From contig OZ246008.1 of NCBI GenBank assembly GCA_965230525.1, positions 4,092,001 through 4,156,000 of the forward strand: a stretch of DNA of 64,000 nt. The letters run 5' to 3'. How positions within the stretch are numbered: position 1 is the first letter of the stretch; each line of letters starts with the position of its first letter. The notes below the pieces were generated by a model, which worked only from the letters and a program-made list of their open reading frames with translations, made no database searches and was not told where the DNA came from. The stretch comes from GCA-002733465 sp965230525 (GTDB lineage Bacteria; Pseudomonadota; Gammaproteobacteria; Enterobacterales; Kangiellaceae). The position numbers and the translations under genes are program-made. Shown here one piece after another: positions 33,726-42,774 of the stretch.

Positions 33726-33939
33726 AACCACCTCCCGCACTACCTTCGGCACCACGCGCCATTTCTCGGGCTTGCCTTACATGATGCATATAATTATCGG
33801 ATATCGGATCCCGACCAAAAAAAGTGATCGGGTCTGCTAGGTTTTGCCTTTCGTAAGGCTTTACCCAAGGTTCTATACAGCCACTCAGCGATGTTATTAG
33901 CAATAAACTCGCAAGCAAGCGTTTTACGAAAGGCGACAT
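33712..33939 (-). CDS. DUF4266 mini-lipoprotein with C-terminal Gly/Cys tail
   Basis: A 75-residue predicted lipoprotein: SLSGC lipobox with Cys21, then EPWVKPYERQNLADP and a terminal GSAGGGCGCN. The whole sequence fits DUF4266, whose members share the LADP and the final GCGCN. Function unknown; the two cysteines at the extreme C-terminus suggest a redox, metal or crosslinking role. Between a TlpA-like gene (5 bases upstream) and the DUF3570 gene (overlapping), all in one leftward operon. The Gly/Cys end is encoded where the next gene's start site lies, so the two are translationally coupled. Confidence 0.85.
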   Translation of the reverse strand: MSPFVKRLLASLLLITSLSGCIEPWVKPYERQNLADPITFFGRDPISDNYMHHVRQAREMARGAEGSAGGGCGCN

Positions 33940-33944
33940 TAAAA

Positions 33945-34457
33945 CTATTCTCTTAATAAGGTCTTGATTTGCTTGCGGTAATCGTCTTCATAACCCGACT
34001 TGTAGCCTTCGTGAAGATAACGAACATTTCCGTCCTTATCGATAATAACTGTACTTGGCATTGCTTGCACACCGTATTGGCCACTAACATCGCCTTTCGG
34101 ATCGTACAGTACAGGGAAAGTGACTGGTGTGTCTTTTAGGTAAGCAATTGCTTTGCTGGATTTCGCATCTAAATTCACTCCTAGCACTGAAAAACCTAAA
34201 TTTTTGTACTTATTATGGATTTCATCAAGAATTGGCATTTCTTGCCGGCAAGGTCCACACCATGAGGCCCAGAAGTTAAGCAAGACCACTTGCCCCCTTA
34301 GGTCGGATAATCTGACATTCTTACCTTCTTTGCTTTTCAGAGTGAAGTCGGGGGCTGCTGTTTTTTTGGCTTCTACGTCGGTGACAACTAAAAGAGCTGA
34401 GCCGCTAAGCAAGGCAACAATGAAGAAATAACTGAACGTTTTGCTAAACCACTTCAT
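33945..34457 (-). CDS. TlpA/ResA-like thioredoxin, periplasmic
   Basis: Exported thiol-disulfide protein of the AhpC/TSA-Redoxin group. Signal or anchor helix about 8-26, then APDFTLKSKEGKNVRLSDLRGQVVLLNFWASWCGPC with the CGPC site at residues 67-70, VNLDAKSSKAIAYL and a cis-Pro loop AMPSTVIIDKDG. 170 residues, usual size. Such proteins reduce apocytochrome c or other cysteines. Being directly upstream of DUF4266 and near CxxCH proteins, it may keep those cysteines reduced; that is inference. ATG at 34455-34457. Confidence 0.9.
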   Translation of the reverse strand: MKWFSKTFSYFFIVALLSGSALLVVTDVEAKKTAAPDFTLKSKEGKNVRLSDLRGQVVLLNFWASWCGPCRQEMPILDEIHNKYKNLGFSVLGVNLDAKSSKAIAYLKDTPVTFPVLYDPKGDVSGQYGVQAMPSTVIIDKDGNVRYLHEGYKSGYEDDYRKQIKTLLRE

Positions 34458-34509
34458 AAGATTAAGTCCTAATAAATCGAAAGATTGAGTTTTAAATTAT
34501 AGTCAATCA

Positions 34510-35211
34510 CTAAAAATAAATTGTGAAACTTGTTGAAATTTCAAGATCATTCGCGGTTTTCGAACTACCGAGAAGTTCAATGTCATAGAAGTGATCTTTT
34601 AAGGTTAAATGCATTGCAAACCAATCGGTAAACAACACGCGGTAACCGCCCCCGACCATGATCGTAGAGCGCTGCTCTCCTGCGAAGTCTGTGCTTCCTA
34701 GTCCCGCAAGCAAATAGAGCGAACTGGTAAAAGCTAATTCTTCACCAATGAAACCTTCGCCGGGTAACAGGTTAAACCCCAGACTCACGTTAAAGTGCGA
34801 GTATTCGCGCTGCTCATCGGTTAGTAAAACAACATTACCATTTAAACGCTCGAAACTAGAGATCCCCGCAGTGGTTTGTGCGTAACTTCCTTCGATAAAA
34901 AAGTCCTCTGTCACGTGGTAAGCAATTCTTGCCCCTGTTAACTCGCTTGAACCAAAATCTTCAATCCCAATGATTCCGTAATAGGCACCAATCTCCCAGT
35001 TTTCGGTGTCGATCGCTTCACGCTCAACTTCACGTCTTTCGACTTGTGGATTAAAAATACTGCCGCCTTCGCTCGACAGCTCTTCCTCTGGGTCTTTTTC
35101 AGCCGCGTAAACCGGCGTCACCCATAGCGGTGTCGCGAAAAGGCAAGCCAATAAGGCTCTTGATACAGCTTTGCTAGCCGTTAGAAAAATACGCTGAATC
35201 CTAATTTCCAT
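34510..35211 (-). CDS. Outer-membrane beta-barrel domain protein
   Basis: A 233-residue exported barrel. Signal peptide with ALLACLFATPLWVTPVYAAE, a charged linker (DPEEELSSEGG, ERREVEREAID), then roughly eight amphipathic strands beginning WEIGAYYGIIGIEDFG and ending in EISTSFTIYF, a terminal-Phe outer-membrane signature. It resembles the small beta-barrel domain family common in Myxococcus and marine Proteobacteria. The start overlaps the previous gene by 31 bases. Paralogous in style to the next upstream gene (both carry the barrel), suggesting an old duplication. Confidence 0.8.
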   Translation of the reverse strand: MEIRIQRIFLTASKAVSRALLACLFATPLWVTPVYAAEKDPEEELSSEGGSIFNPQVERREVEREAIDTENWEIGAYYGIIGIEDFGSSELTGARIAYHVTEDFFIEGSYAQTTAGISSFERLNGNVVLLTDEQREYSHFNVSLGFNLLPGEGFIGEELAFTSSLYLLAGLGSTDFAGEQRSTIMVGGGYRVLFTDWFAMHLTLKDHFYDIELLGSSKTANDLEISTSFTIYF

Positions 35212-35948
35212 TCTTCCACTTCGTCGTTGTCATTTCTGCTGGTTAAAATTGTATACTTCGAATACTCTGCTCGAATAAAAAACTCTCTTGAAATATAGGC
35301 TTTGACGCCAGCCCCAGCAAGAACAATCTCATCATTTCGATCTTCAGTTTGAATCAAAGTTGTAAAAGGTAAAGTTTCGATTAACCCCGCTCCAAGTTTA
35401 AAGTAAGGCGTAACTCGCCATTCTGGAAACGGATGGTGCAATAAATTGAAACTCGCATGGCGTATATCCGAAACATTTCCTAGTGCTTGCGAAACCGCAA
35501 ATTCAGCGGTTAAGTTTTGCGTGAAATTCCATGCGCTGTAAAGCGTTAAACTTGTCGCACCTTCAAAATCGCCAGCCATCACTCCGGCTTCGAAGGATCG
35601 ATCAGTGAAATCAGTCTGATCGCTATTGCCGCTATCGAATGGCTCTAAATCTAACGCGAGGGTTAACGCCATGGTATCTTCATGCACCCAACCTTCTTGG
35701 CCTTTGGCTGTTCTAACCTTAAACCATTGGGTTTTCTTTTTGATTAGTTCAATTTGTTCACCTTTTTCCTCTATATGAAATACTGGGTACCCTCTTCCAG
35801 GGCCCGTTCTTAATTCAATAAAAGACTCGGCAACAAGAACTCGCTCATAATGCTCTTCATCTTCGTCAGCGGCCGCGGACAAAGATAAAAACGTCATCAA
35901 AATAAAAAATAGCAGCGGCTTGGCTGACGTTAGATTCTGAATATACAA
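35181..35948 (-). CDS. SH3-domain plus outer-membrane beta-barrel protein
   Basis: A 255-residue exported protein. Signal peptide LLFFILMTFLSLSAAA, then a bacterial SH3-like domain at about 33-90 (VLVAESFIELRTGPGRGYPVFHIEEKGEQIEL, WFKVRTAKGQEGWVHEDTM), a short linker, and a beta-barrel of the same style as the downstream gene, ending LGFSVFF. The SH3-type domain may bind peptidoglycan, linking the barrel to the cell wall. First of the closely packed leftward genes; its 3' end overlaps the next start. Function unknown. Confidence 0.82.
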   Translation of the reverse strand: MYIQNLTSAKPLLFFILMTFLSLSAAADEDEEHYERVLVAESFIELRTGPGRGYPVFHIEEKGEQIELIKKKTQWFKVRTAKGQEGWVHEDTMALTLALDLEPFDSGNSDQTDFTDRSFEAGVMAGDFEGATSLTLYSAWNFTQNLTAEFAVSQALGNVSDIRHASFNLLHHPFPEWRVTPYFKLGAGLIETLPFTTLIQTEDRNDEIVLAGAGVKAYISREFFIRAEYSKYTILTSRNDNDEVEEWKLGFSVFF

Positions 35949-36012
35949 GTTACTAATTATTCCTTCAGTAGGCGATTAATAGTGAGAGCGACGCTAAACT
36001 GCAATAATCTCA

Positions 36013-38694
36013 CTAATCTTGTGGCACATCAAACGGGTTATTGTAATATTGCCCACCTATATCAAGCCACTCTGAAAGTAACTTTAGTTCAGCATCAGTC
36101 AATCGGCCAGCGTGAGATCCACCGGCAGCAAATAAATTGAAAAAACCTCGACTATTATTGGCCGCCGAAACTCTCATGGTTGCCCCAACTGGCACGGTTT
36201 GTGTGACCGGAATGGGGTTGCCCTCGGGATCCAAAATTAAATTTCCATCTTCATCAACCTCAAATACCGGATTTCCATTTCCGTCAAGTACGGGTACTAA
36301 TTGGTCAATCAAAGCACCATTTACAAGCTCGACAGCGTTATCACCAAATAGTAGCTCACGATAAGAAACTAGGTGCTCTGGCTCATCGGCAGAAGGGTTG
36401 CTCAACAACTCAAGCTGTCCAGCCGGCACTTGCGCGGCCCCCATGGCATCGACCACATTGTGGCAACTGATACAGGTGTTATCCGCAATTTGATTTCCCA
36501 TAGCATCAAACACCAGTCGTGGTAATTCCCAAATAGGTTGAATCTCATCCACATAATTTATCGAAATTCGACATTGCGCAGTCCAGTTTTGTTGGCAGCC
36601 AGCGGAGGTTGGCGCAGGTGTGTTAAGATCAGAATAACTGTAGCTGATATCTTGGTTTACGGCGCTAAGTGCAGGGTCAGTCCAATAGTCTGTATATTGA
36701 ATATCAACCGATAATGGTTGATAGCCATTAATTCGATTATATACCTCCGCCATGGTTTCGCCCTCATCGGCGAACAAGGCTGCGTTGGTATTTGGAAATG
36801 GTACACCGGTTGCGGGAGCACCGGTATTGGGCGAGTCGGGCTCAGCATCGTAACGCCCATGTGGTAGTTGGCTATCCGCAGTATGGCAACCATGACAACG
36901 CTTTACCTCGCCTGCTTTCACAGTAATCCAATTTTGGTGTCTCTCGGTAATTCTTCTGCCATTTGCGTCCAAAACGCTAATACCGAAGGCGACATTGGCT
37001 GGAACTTTAAACATCGCCGAGCCATCTGGCTCAACTACCGCATAACCTAGAATATCCCGCATCAATTGATTACGGCTGCGGCCAAACGCGGTGTTGTCCA
37101 ACTCAACAATTTCTTCATCGGGTAACGATACAGCTTTTACGATACGTATAAATCGAGCAGGCCTTTCTGCGGCACTTGTCTGAACCGGATCAGCCATCGC
37201 CGATATGCCAGCGGGGCTGGTATCTACACCATCAAAATCATAGACACTTTCAATATGGACCACGCCAACGTTCTCATTGACCAGATTTTGATCCGCTGTT
37301 GGTGCGCTGTCTGGGATTATAGTCCCTAGATCTCGTGGCGCCATGGCAACTATTTCATTAATCACGGTGCCCTCAACGCCAACAACTATGGGTAACTGTG
37401 TGCCTTCGTTAGGATCGAAACTCCAAATGCCATAAAGTGGCTGCGCTTCAACCGCATCCCCCGCATCTATCAATTCCTGAGTACATGGCACAATAATGGG
37501 ATTATCTTGACTATCCACCGACTCCAATCGACAGGGTGTCCAACTGATCAAAAAACGACCGGAACCATCAAAAAGTGGGTAAACATTAGAAAAACGACCA
37601 CCGATGGACGGCTCATCATCAGTTCGAACTTCAAACGGCGTGGCACTCACTTGTGCTGGACCGGCTGTCCCCGTTGAGGCTTCTGTGGTTTGGTTAATTT
37701 CAGTAAAATTTTCCCAATCAATAAATGCAAGCTCCCCACCTAGCCGGGTCGAGGTCTCTGGTCGAAGCTTTACAATTAGCCGCCCATCAGGTCCTTGCCG
37801 TGCCTGCATAAATTCGATTGTGCCATCATCAGAACCTGTCGCATGCGAATGATAGCCGTACAAAAATTCAAGCTCGGTCCCGTCAGGATTAATTTGATAA
37901 AGACTGATCTGGTCGTTATTGCCGGCGTTATCCCAACGACTAAATACTATTTTGCCATTAGTCAGCACGCTAGGCGCTAAATCATGACTTTGATTAAAAG
38001 TAATTTGAGTGACGTCTGTACCATCAGAATTCATAACATGTAAAGCGAGGGTGGCGACATTTTGGTCCTCATCAAACGCATCGTATTGAGGTTTACCTTC
38101 ATCCAATAAAATTGCCTTTGAAAGTCGTTGCCGAGTTGAGGTAAATACAATTCTACCGTCGGGTAAATAGTGCGGGGAAATATCCTGCCCTTCTTCGGCA
38201 TTGATATCAGATGTGATTACACGCTTAACTTCTTGAGTTGTATGGTCGTACTCCCAAATATTCCATGTCGGTTGGTCTTCTTCGTCTGCGTCTTCAATTT
38301 CTGGCGCGCGCATTGCAAATACGAGTTTGGTACCGTCATAAGAGGTGTCAACATCTTTGACATCGTAGAGCGCCCCGTCTTCAAAAATACCATCGGTGAT
38401 GTTGGTTTCTGCCGCAGTAGGTGAAGCCCTGTCTTTGACATAAAGGGCGGCCCCAGGGAAAAAGTTAATTGGCTCACGCAAAATAACCTCTGCCGGTTGC
38501 TCATCACCATTATCATCAACTTCTACAGGGAGTGATCGTTTTACATAGGCAATCGGAAATTCGACAACGACTGGATCAGGATCTTGACCTGAGGTACTGA
38601 CGCCCGCATCACCACTGGTGCAAGCTGCAACAGCGGCCACGCTAAAGGCAATTGCTAGAGTTCGGTAAACTCGTTTTATATAAACATGATTCAT
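36013..38694 (-). CDS. HzsA-like / PD40 beta-propeller lipoprotein with two CxxCH motifs
   Basis: A large lipoprotein of about 893 residues. From the ATG at 38692-38694 it has a signal ending VAAC, so it is lipid-anchored. A TolB/PD40-type propeller fills the middle (ISPHYLPDGRIVFTSTRQ, APSVLTNGKIVFSRWDNAGN), then a region with GFGISVLDANGRR-like elements found in hydrazine-synthase-alpha-related proteins. Two haem-binding motifs: CHGCH near residue 597 and CISCH near 737. The C-terminus (GGSHAGRLTDAELKLLSEWLDIGGQY) is typical of this secreted class. An ATG 45 bases upstream is less likely. Probable extracellular haem protein; substrate unknown. Confidence 0.78.
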   Translation of the reverse strand: MNHVYIKRVYRTLAIAFSVAAVAACTSGDAGVSTSGQDPDPVVVEFPIAYVKRSLPVEVDDNGDEQPAEVILREPINFFPGAALYVKDRASPTAAETNITDGIFEDGALYDVKDVDTSYDGTKLVFAMRAPEIEDADEEDQPTWNIWEYDHTTQEVKRVITSDINAEEGQDISPHYLPDGRIVFTSTRQRLSKAILLDEGKPQYDAFDEDQNVATLALHVMNSDGTDVTQITFNQSHDLAPSVLTNGKIVFSRWDNAGNNDQISLYQINPDGTELEFLYGYHSHATGSDDGTIEFMQARQGPDGRLIVKLRPETSTRLGGELAFIDWENFTEINQTTEASTGTAGPAQVSATPFEVRTDDEPSIGGRFSNVYPLFDGSGRFLISWTPCRLESVDSQDNPIIVPCTQELIDAGDAVEAQPLYGIWSFDPNEGTQLPIVVGVEGTVINEIVAMAPRDLGTIIPDSAPTADQNLVNENVGVVHIESVYDFDGVDTSPAGISAMADPVQTSAAERPARFIRIVKAVSLPDEEIVELDNTAFGRSRNQLMRDILGYAVVEPDGSAMFKVPANVAFGISVLDANGRRITERHQNWITVKAGEVKRCHGCHTADSQLPHGRYDAEPDSPNTGAPATGVPFPNTNAALFADEGETMAEVYNRINGYQPLSVDIQYTDYWTDPALSAVNQDISYSYSDLNTPAPTSAGCQQNWTAQCRISINYVDEIQPIWELPRLVFDAMGNQIADNTCISCHNVVDAMGAAQVPAGQLELLSNPSADEPEHLVSYRELLFGDNAVELVNGALIDQLVPVLDGNGNPVFEVDEDGNLILDPEGNPIPVTQTVPVGATMRVSAANNSRGFFNLFAAGGSHAGRLTDAELKLLSEWLDIGGQYYNNPFDVPQD

Positions 38695-39044
38695 AAAAAC
38701 CTGCCGCGTTATTCCAAAGTATAACTGAATGCCGATCATCGGCTAGCTTGAACATTCCATCTGAGGCGGCGGTAGATAAATCAAGAAATTAGCACTACAG
38801 CCGATAGATTCCTAACTCACAGTATAGTTGGATTAGGATCGATAGCTCCATTATTCATTAATCAATAGCCTATTTCTGTGCGAATCATCACGAAAACTTG
38901 ATATGAGTTGGGCTACAGTGAATACAGAAGCGAGCAATAATGCGGGCTGCACGCAATTTATTGCTTTTAATATTTGAACAACTATGTTTAACGTCTGTAG
39001 CAGCAAAATTCGCGAAACCAATCATTATTTACTGGGTAATCATT
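38695..39044. other. Divergent promoter region of the haem-protein locus
   Basis: About 350 bases between the leftward HzsA-like lipoprotein and the rightward mono-haem protein. The region is AT-rich and holds no gene; an open frame from 38940 continues into the downstream gene but reads like non-coding DNA. Its central position suggests shared control of both arms. I see no clear operator or promoter pair. Confidence 0.4.
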
Positions 39045-40277
39045 ATGGCCGAAGTAGTAAAAAATCCGACTAAACTCCGACGAACGGTGACCTCAATGCT
39101 CGCCGTAGGAATCAGCTTACTGGTATCTACCACAAGTGTTGCTGGTCCGAGAGAACAAGCAAAACGAATACACGACCGCCTCGCAGGTGTGCCACCAACA
39201 GCGGAAACACTCGACTTAATGGAAGCAGACTTGATTGCCAATGATGCACTAGGTGCTGCCTATAGGGCCATGGACAATTCAGCTTTCTATTCGGTGACCT
39301 TAAAGAATTTTGTCACCCCTTGGACCAATGAAGCAGAAACTGTGTTTGCCCCGCTCAATGATTATACAGCGACCGTCATTGGGATCATTCGAGACGATAT
39401 CGACATCAGACAAATGTTGTACGGTGACATTATCTACACCGGCAATGCTGCGGGACTAGCGCCCTACTCCAACTCAAATAATGATCACTACGAGCAAATG
39501 GAAGACCAAGCTCTTGATCTGCAGGCTGTTTTGCAACAATCCACCCAATCAAGCGTTACAGGACTTGAAGCCGAAGCCACCGCTGGCGTCTTAACCACGC
39601 GAGCATCGGCTAAAGCGTTTTTGATTGACGGGACTAACCGAGCTTTGTTCCGTTTTACTCTCATCAATCACATGTGTGGCGACCTTGAGCCGCTCAAAGA
39701 TATCACCAGAGCAGCTGATAGAATTCGCCAAGATATTGCGAGGAGCCCTGGAGGCGACAGCCGTATTTTTAACAACAGCTGTTACGGTTGTCATGCAGGT
39801 ATGGATCCAATGATTCAGTCTTTTGCTTATTATCAATATGAATACAATGTCGAGTCCGATCCAGATGGTGAAAACGGCCAAATGACCTACAACTCGGAAG
39901 GTGATATCGATCCGGTGACCGGCACTCGAGTTGAAGCTAAATATTTCAACAACAAAGCTAATTTCCCACACGGTTTTATCACAACCGATGACAAATGGGA
40001 CAATTATTGGCGTGCGGGTCAAAATTCAACTCTTGGCTGGGATGAAAACCTACCTGGAAGTGGCTATGGTGCAAAATCAATGGGCCAGGAACTTGCTCAT
40101 AGCGCTAAATTTGCCCAATGCCAAGTTGAAAAAGTTTTTGCTAATGTTTGTTTACGCGAACCGGGGAATGCTGCCGATAGAGCTCAAATCCAAAGCATGA
40201 TTACTTCGCTGTCAGACAATAATTATGAACTCAAGCGCACCTTTGCTGAGTCTGCCGTTTATTGCATGGGGGAGTAA
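39045..40277 (+). CDS. Secreted mono-haem CxxCH protein (DUF1588-like)
   Basis: A 410-residue exported protein. Signal peptide LAVGISLLVSTTSVAG after MAEVVKNPTKLRR. One c-type haem motif, CYGCH at 246-250, followed by AGMDPMIQSFAYYQYE, a layout like the CxxCHxxMDP end of DUF1588-type planctomycete cytochromes. The N-terminal half has an Asp/Tyr-rich segment (VIGIIRDDIDIRQMLYGD) common in that class. The ATG at 39045 was chosen; an earlier in-frame start at 38940 would add 35 residues and no signal. It begins the rightward operon; the next start follows its stop directly. Function unknown. Confidence 0.75.
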   Translation: MAEVVKNPTKLRRTVTSMLAVGISLLVSTTSVAGPREQAKRIHDRLAGVPPTAETLDLMEADLIANDALGAAYRAMDNSAFYSVTLKNFVTPWTNEAETVFAPLNDYTATVIGIIRDDIDIRQMLYGDIIYTGNAAGLAPYSNSNNDHYEQMEDQALDLQAVLQQSTQSSVTGLEAEATAGVLTTRASAKAFLIDGTNRALFRFTLINHMCGDLEPLKDITRAADRIRQDIARSPGGDSRIFNNSCYGCHAGMDPMIQSFAYYQYEYNVESDPDGENGQMTYNSEGDIDPVTGTRVEAKYFNNKANFPHGFITTDDKWDNYWRAGQNSTLGWDENLPGSGYGAKSMGQELAHSAKFAQCQVEKVFANVCLREPGNAADRAQIQSMITSLSDNNYELKRTFAESAVYCMGE

Positions 40278-40278
40278 T

Positions 40279-42762
40279 ATGAATATCATCGATAAATACA
40301 AACAAAAAATGTGGCTCTCTAATGCGACAATGAACACGTCGTTGACAGCAGCGGCACTTCTATTTATTTCTGCTTGTTCTGGAGGCGGTGCTGAGGTTGA
40401 AGAAAACCCGGTTGAGCCACCACCACCGACCAGTAATTACTCCGGACCACCGCCTGCGACTGATGATGTGCAAGCATTTAAACTAAACGTTTGGGATAAT
40501 CTATCTGCACAAAACCGATGCGGCCAATGTCACGGCACCTCCCAAGAACCAGACTTTGTTAATTTAGAAGATGTTAACATTGCGTACGCAGAAGCAAACG
40601 CAATTGTTGATTTAAGCTCTCCAAAAGACTCAAGAATGGTCACCAAAGTAGCTGATGGCCACAATTGCTGGTTAACGAGCGACTCCGCATGCGCCGATAC
40701 AATCACCAGCTATATCACGGCTTGGGCTGGCGATGCGGCAGGTAGCAGCAACTCGATTACTTTGGAAGCTCCACCAGAAAGAGAGCCAGGAAATAGCTTA
40801 ACCTTCCCAGAGGACTCCAGTCTTTTCGGAACAACTATCCATCCAATTCTGACTGAAAATTGCGCCTCCTGTCACACTGATGCGGCGGCCTTACCGATTG
40901 CGCCATTTTTTGCCAGCTCAGATGTTGATGCAGCCTATGAAGCAGCGAAATCAAAAATTAATCTTGATACGCCAGCTAACTCTCGTTTCGTGGTGAGACT
41001 TCGCAGCGAATTCCATAACTGTTGGAGTAATTGTTCAGACAACGCCACTGAAATGGAAAATGCGATTTTAGCATTTGTCGGCGATTTAGAACCTACAGAG
41101 GTGGATCCCAACCTTCTTAAAAGTCGAGCCTTGTTCCTGTCAGACGGAATTGTTGCAAGTGGCGGAGGCCGCTACGATGCAAGTGCGATTGCGGTCTGGA
41201 ACTTTAAAACAGGCACTGGAACCACCGCATTTGATACCAGTGGAATCGAGCCAGCAATCAACTTAGAAATGGACGGTAACTTTAACTGGGTCGGCGGTTG
41301 GGGAATCCAACTGGTTGATGGCAAAGCACAAGGGTCTACCGCTTCTAGTAAAAAGCTGACCGATTTAATAACCTCCACAGGTGAATACTCAGTGGAAGCT
41401 TGGGTTGTTCCGGCCAATGTAACTCAAGAAGGGCCGGCCAATATCGTCAGCTATTCGGCGAGTACAACCTCTAGAAACTTTACCCTGGGTCAAACTTTAT
41501 ATAATTACAATTTCTTAAACCGAAGTAGTGAAACGGATGAAAACGGCGAGCCAGGCATTTCGACTCCCGATGCGGACGAGGTTTTACAAACTGCGCTTCA
41601 ACATGTTGTTGCCACCTTCTCTCCGACTGAAGGCAGGAAAATTTTTGTCAACGGCGAGTTAGTAGCCTCTGAAGACGTTGAAACCGGTGGTACATTAAAT
41701 GACTGGAATGATACTTATGCATTCGTGTTAGGAAGCAGCCCATCTGGTGACAACAAATTTGCTGGAACTTACCGTATGGTTGTCATTCACAATCGAACGT
41801 TATCGCAAGAGCAAGTGGTACAAAACTTTGAAGTGGGCGTCGGTGAGAAATTCTTTATGTTATTTGGAATTTCACACTTGGTTGATTTACCAGAGTCATA
41901 CCTAATGTATGAAGTCAGCCAATTTGACAGCTACAGCTACTTGTTCGCGCAGCCTACATTTGTCAACTTAAATGGCGATGCGATTCCAGATAACATTGAT
42001 ATCGAGAAATTCAGAATTGCCGTCAACGGTAAAGAAGCAGGCACAGGCCAGGCTTATAAAAACGTTATTGCCAACGTAAACTCGACCGATTACAGCAGTG
42101 AAACAGGTCAATTACTGTCTCGCTTGGGTACCGTTATTAACCTGGAAAAAGGTCCAGAGGCTGACGAATTTTTCATTACTTTTGAAAAAATCAATGGGCA
42201 AGAAAATGCATTTGTAGAGCCGCCTGTCCCGCCTGCTGCGGCACCGGAAGACTTACCTGCCCGCCCAGAAATTGGTGTACGTGATTTTGCTGAAATCAAT
42301 GCGACTTTGTCACAAATCACCGGGGTCAGCATGGCAAACCCTGATGTTATGGCAACTTATCAAGCCGTTAAACAGCAGTTACCGACATTGACCGATATTG
42401 ATATTTTTGTATCGTCTCAACAGATGGGTATTACTCAGCTAGCGATTGAATACTGTAACGCATTGGTTGAAGACACTAGTGCTCGAGCTAGTTACTTCCC
42501 AGGGTTTGATTTTAACGCAGCTGCTAATGTTGCATTTAATACAGACACTAAGCGAAATATTATCTTTGATGCACTGATTGGTAATAGTGTTGGCTCTAAT
42601 TTAGCGACTCAACCAAGAGATACAGAAATAAAAGATGAGCTAAACAGTTTAACCGACAAGTTAACAGCCTGTGGTGGCAGTTGCGAGTCAGACAGAACTG
42701 AAACCGTAGTTAAAGCAGTTTGTGCAGCAGCCATTGCAAACGCTGCAATGTTAGTACAATAG
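40279..42762 (+). CDS. Di-haem CxxCH lipoprotein with LamG-like domain
   Basis: Predicted lipoprotein (LLFISACSGGG) of 827 residues. CGQCH at 81-85 and CASCH at 195-199 mark two c-type haem sites, each followed by a similar region (D-x-S-K/N-S-R and an HNCW motif), so the first 280 residues look like a duplicated cytochrome domain. A LamG/concanavalin-like domain lies at about 300-500 (EYSVEAWVVPANV, FVNGELVASEDVETGG, YRMVVIHNRTLS), probably for carbohydrate or protein binding. The rest is unique, ending with four cysteines in ACGGSCE and KAVCAAA. The ATG at 40279 has GGGGGAG just before it. Function unknown. Confidence 0.78.
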   Translation: MNIIDKYKQKMWLSNATMNTSLTAAALLFISACSGGGAEVEENPVEPPPPTSNYSGPPPATDDVQAFKLNVWDNLSAQNRCGQCHGTSQEPDFVNLEDVNIAYAEANAIVDLSSPKDSRMVTKVADGHNCWLTSDSACADTITSYITAWAGDAAGSSNSITLEAPPEREPGNSLTFPEDSSLFGTTIHPILTENCASCHTDAAALPIAPFFASSDVDAAYEAAKSKINLDTPANSRFVVRLRSEFHNCWSNCSDNATEMENAILAFVGDLEPTEVDPNLLKSRALFLSDGIVASGGGRYDASAIAVWNFKTGTGTTAFDTSGIEPAINLEMDGNFNWVGGWGIQLVDGKAQGSTASSKKLTDLITSTGEYSVEAWVVPANVTQEGPANIVSYSASTTSRNFTLGQTLYNYNFLNRSSETDENGEPGISTPDADEVLQTALQHVVATFSPTEGRKIFVNGELVASEDVETGGTLNDWNDTYAFVLGSSPSGDNKFAGTYRMVVIHNRTLSQEQVVQNFEVGVGEKFFMLFGISHLVDLPESYLMYEVSQFDSYSYLFAQPTFVNLNGDAIPDNIDIEKFRIAVNGKEAGTGQAYKNVIANVNSTDYSSETGQLLSRLGTVINLEKGPEADEFFITFEKINGQENAFVEPPVPPAAAPEDLPARPEIGVRDFAEINATLSQITGVSMANPDVMATYQAVKQQLPTLTDIDIFVSSQQMGITQLAIEYCNALVEDTSARASYFPGFDFNAAANVAFNTDTKRNIIFDALIGNSVGSNLATQPRDTEIKDELNSLTDKLTACGGSCESDRTETVVKAVCAAAIANAAMLVQ

Positions 42763-42774
42763 GAGTAGAGAATA

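Noticed and set aside
38940..39044. Longer N-terminus for the mono-haem protein
   Set aside because: The 35 added residues would bury the signal peptide; the ATG at 39045 gives a normal exported protein.
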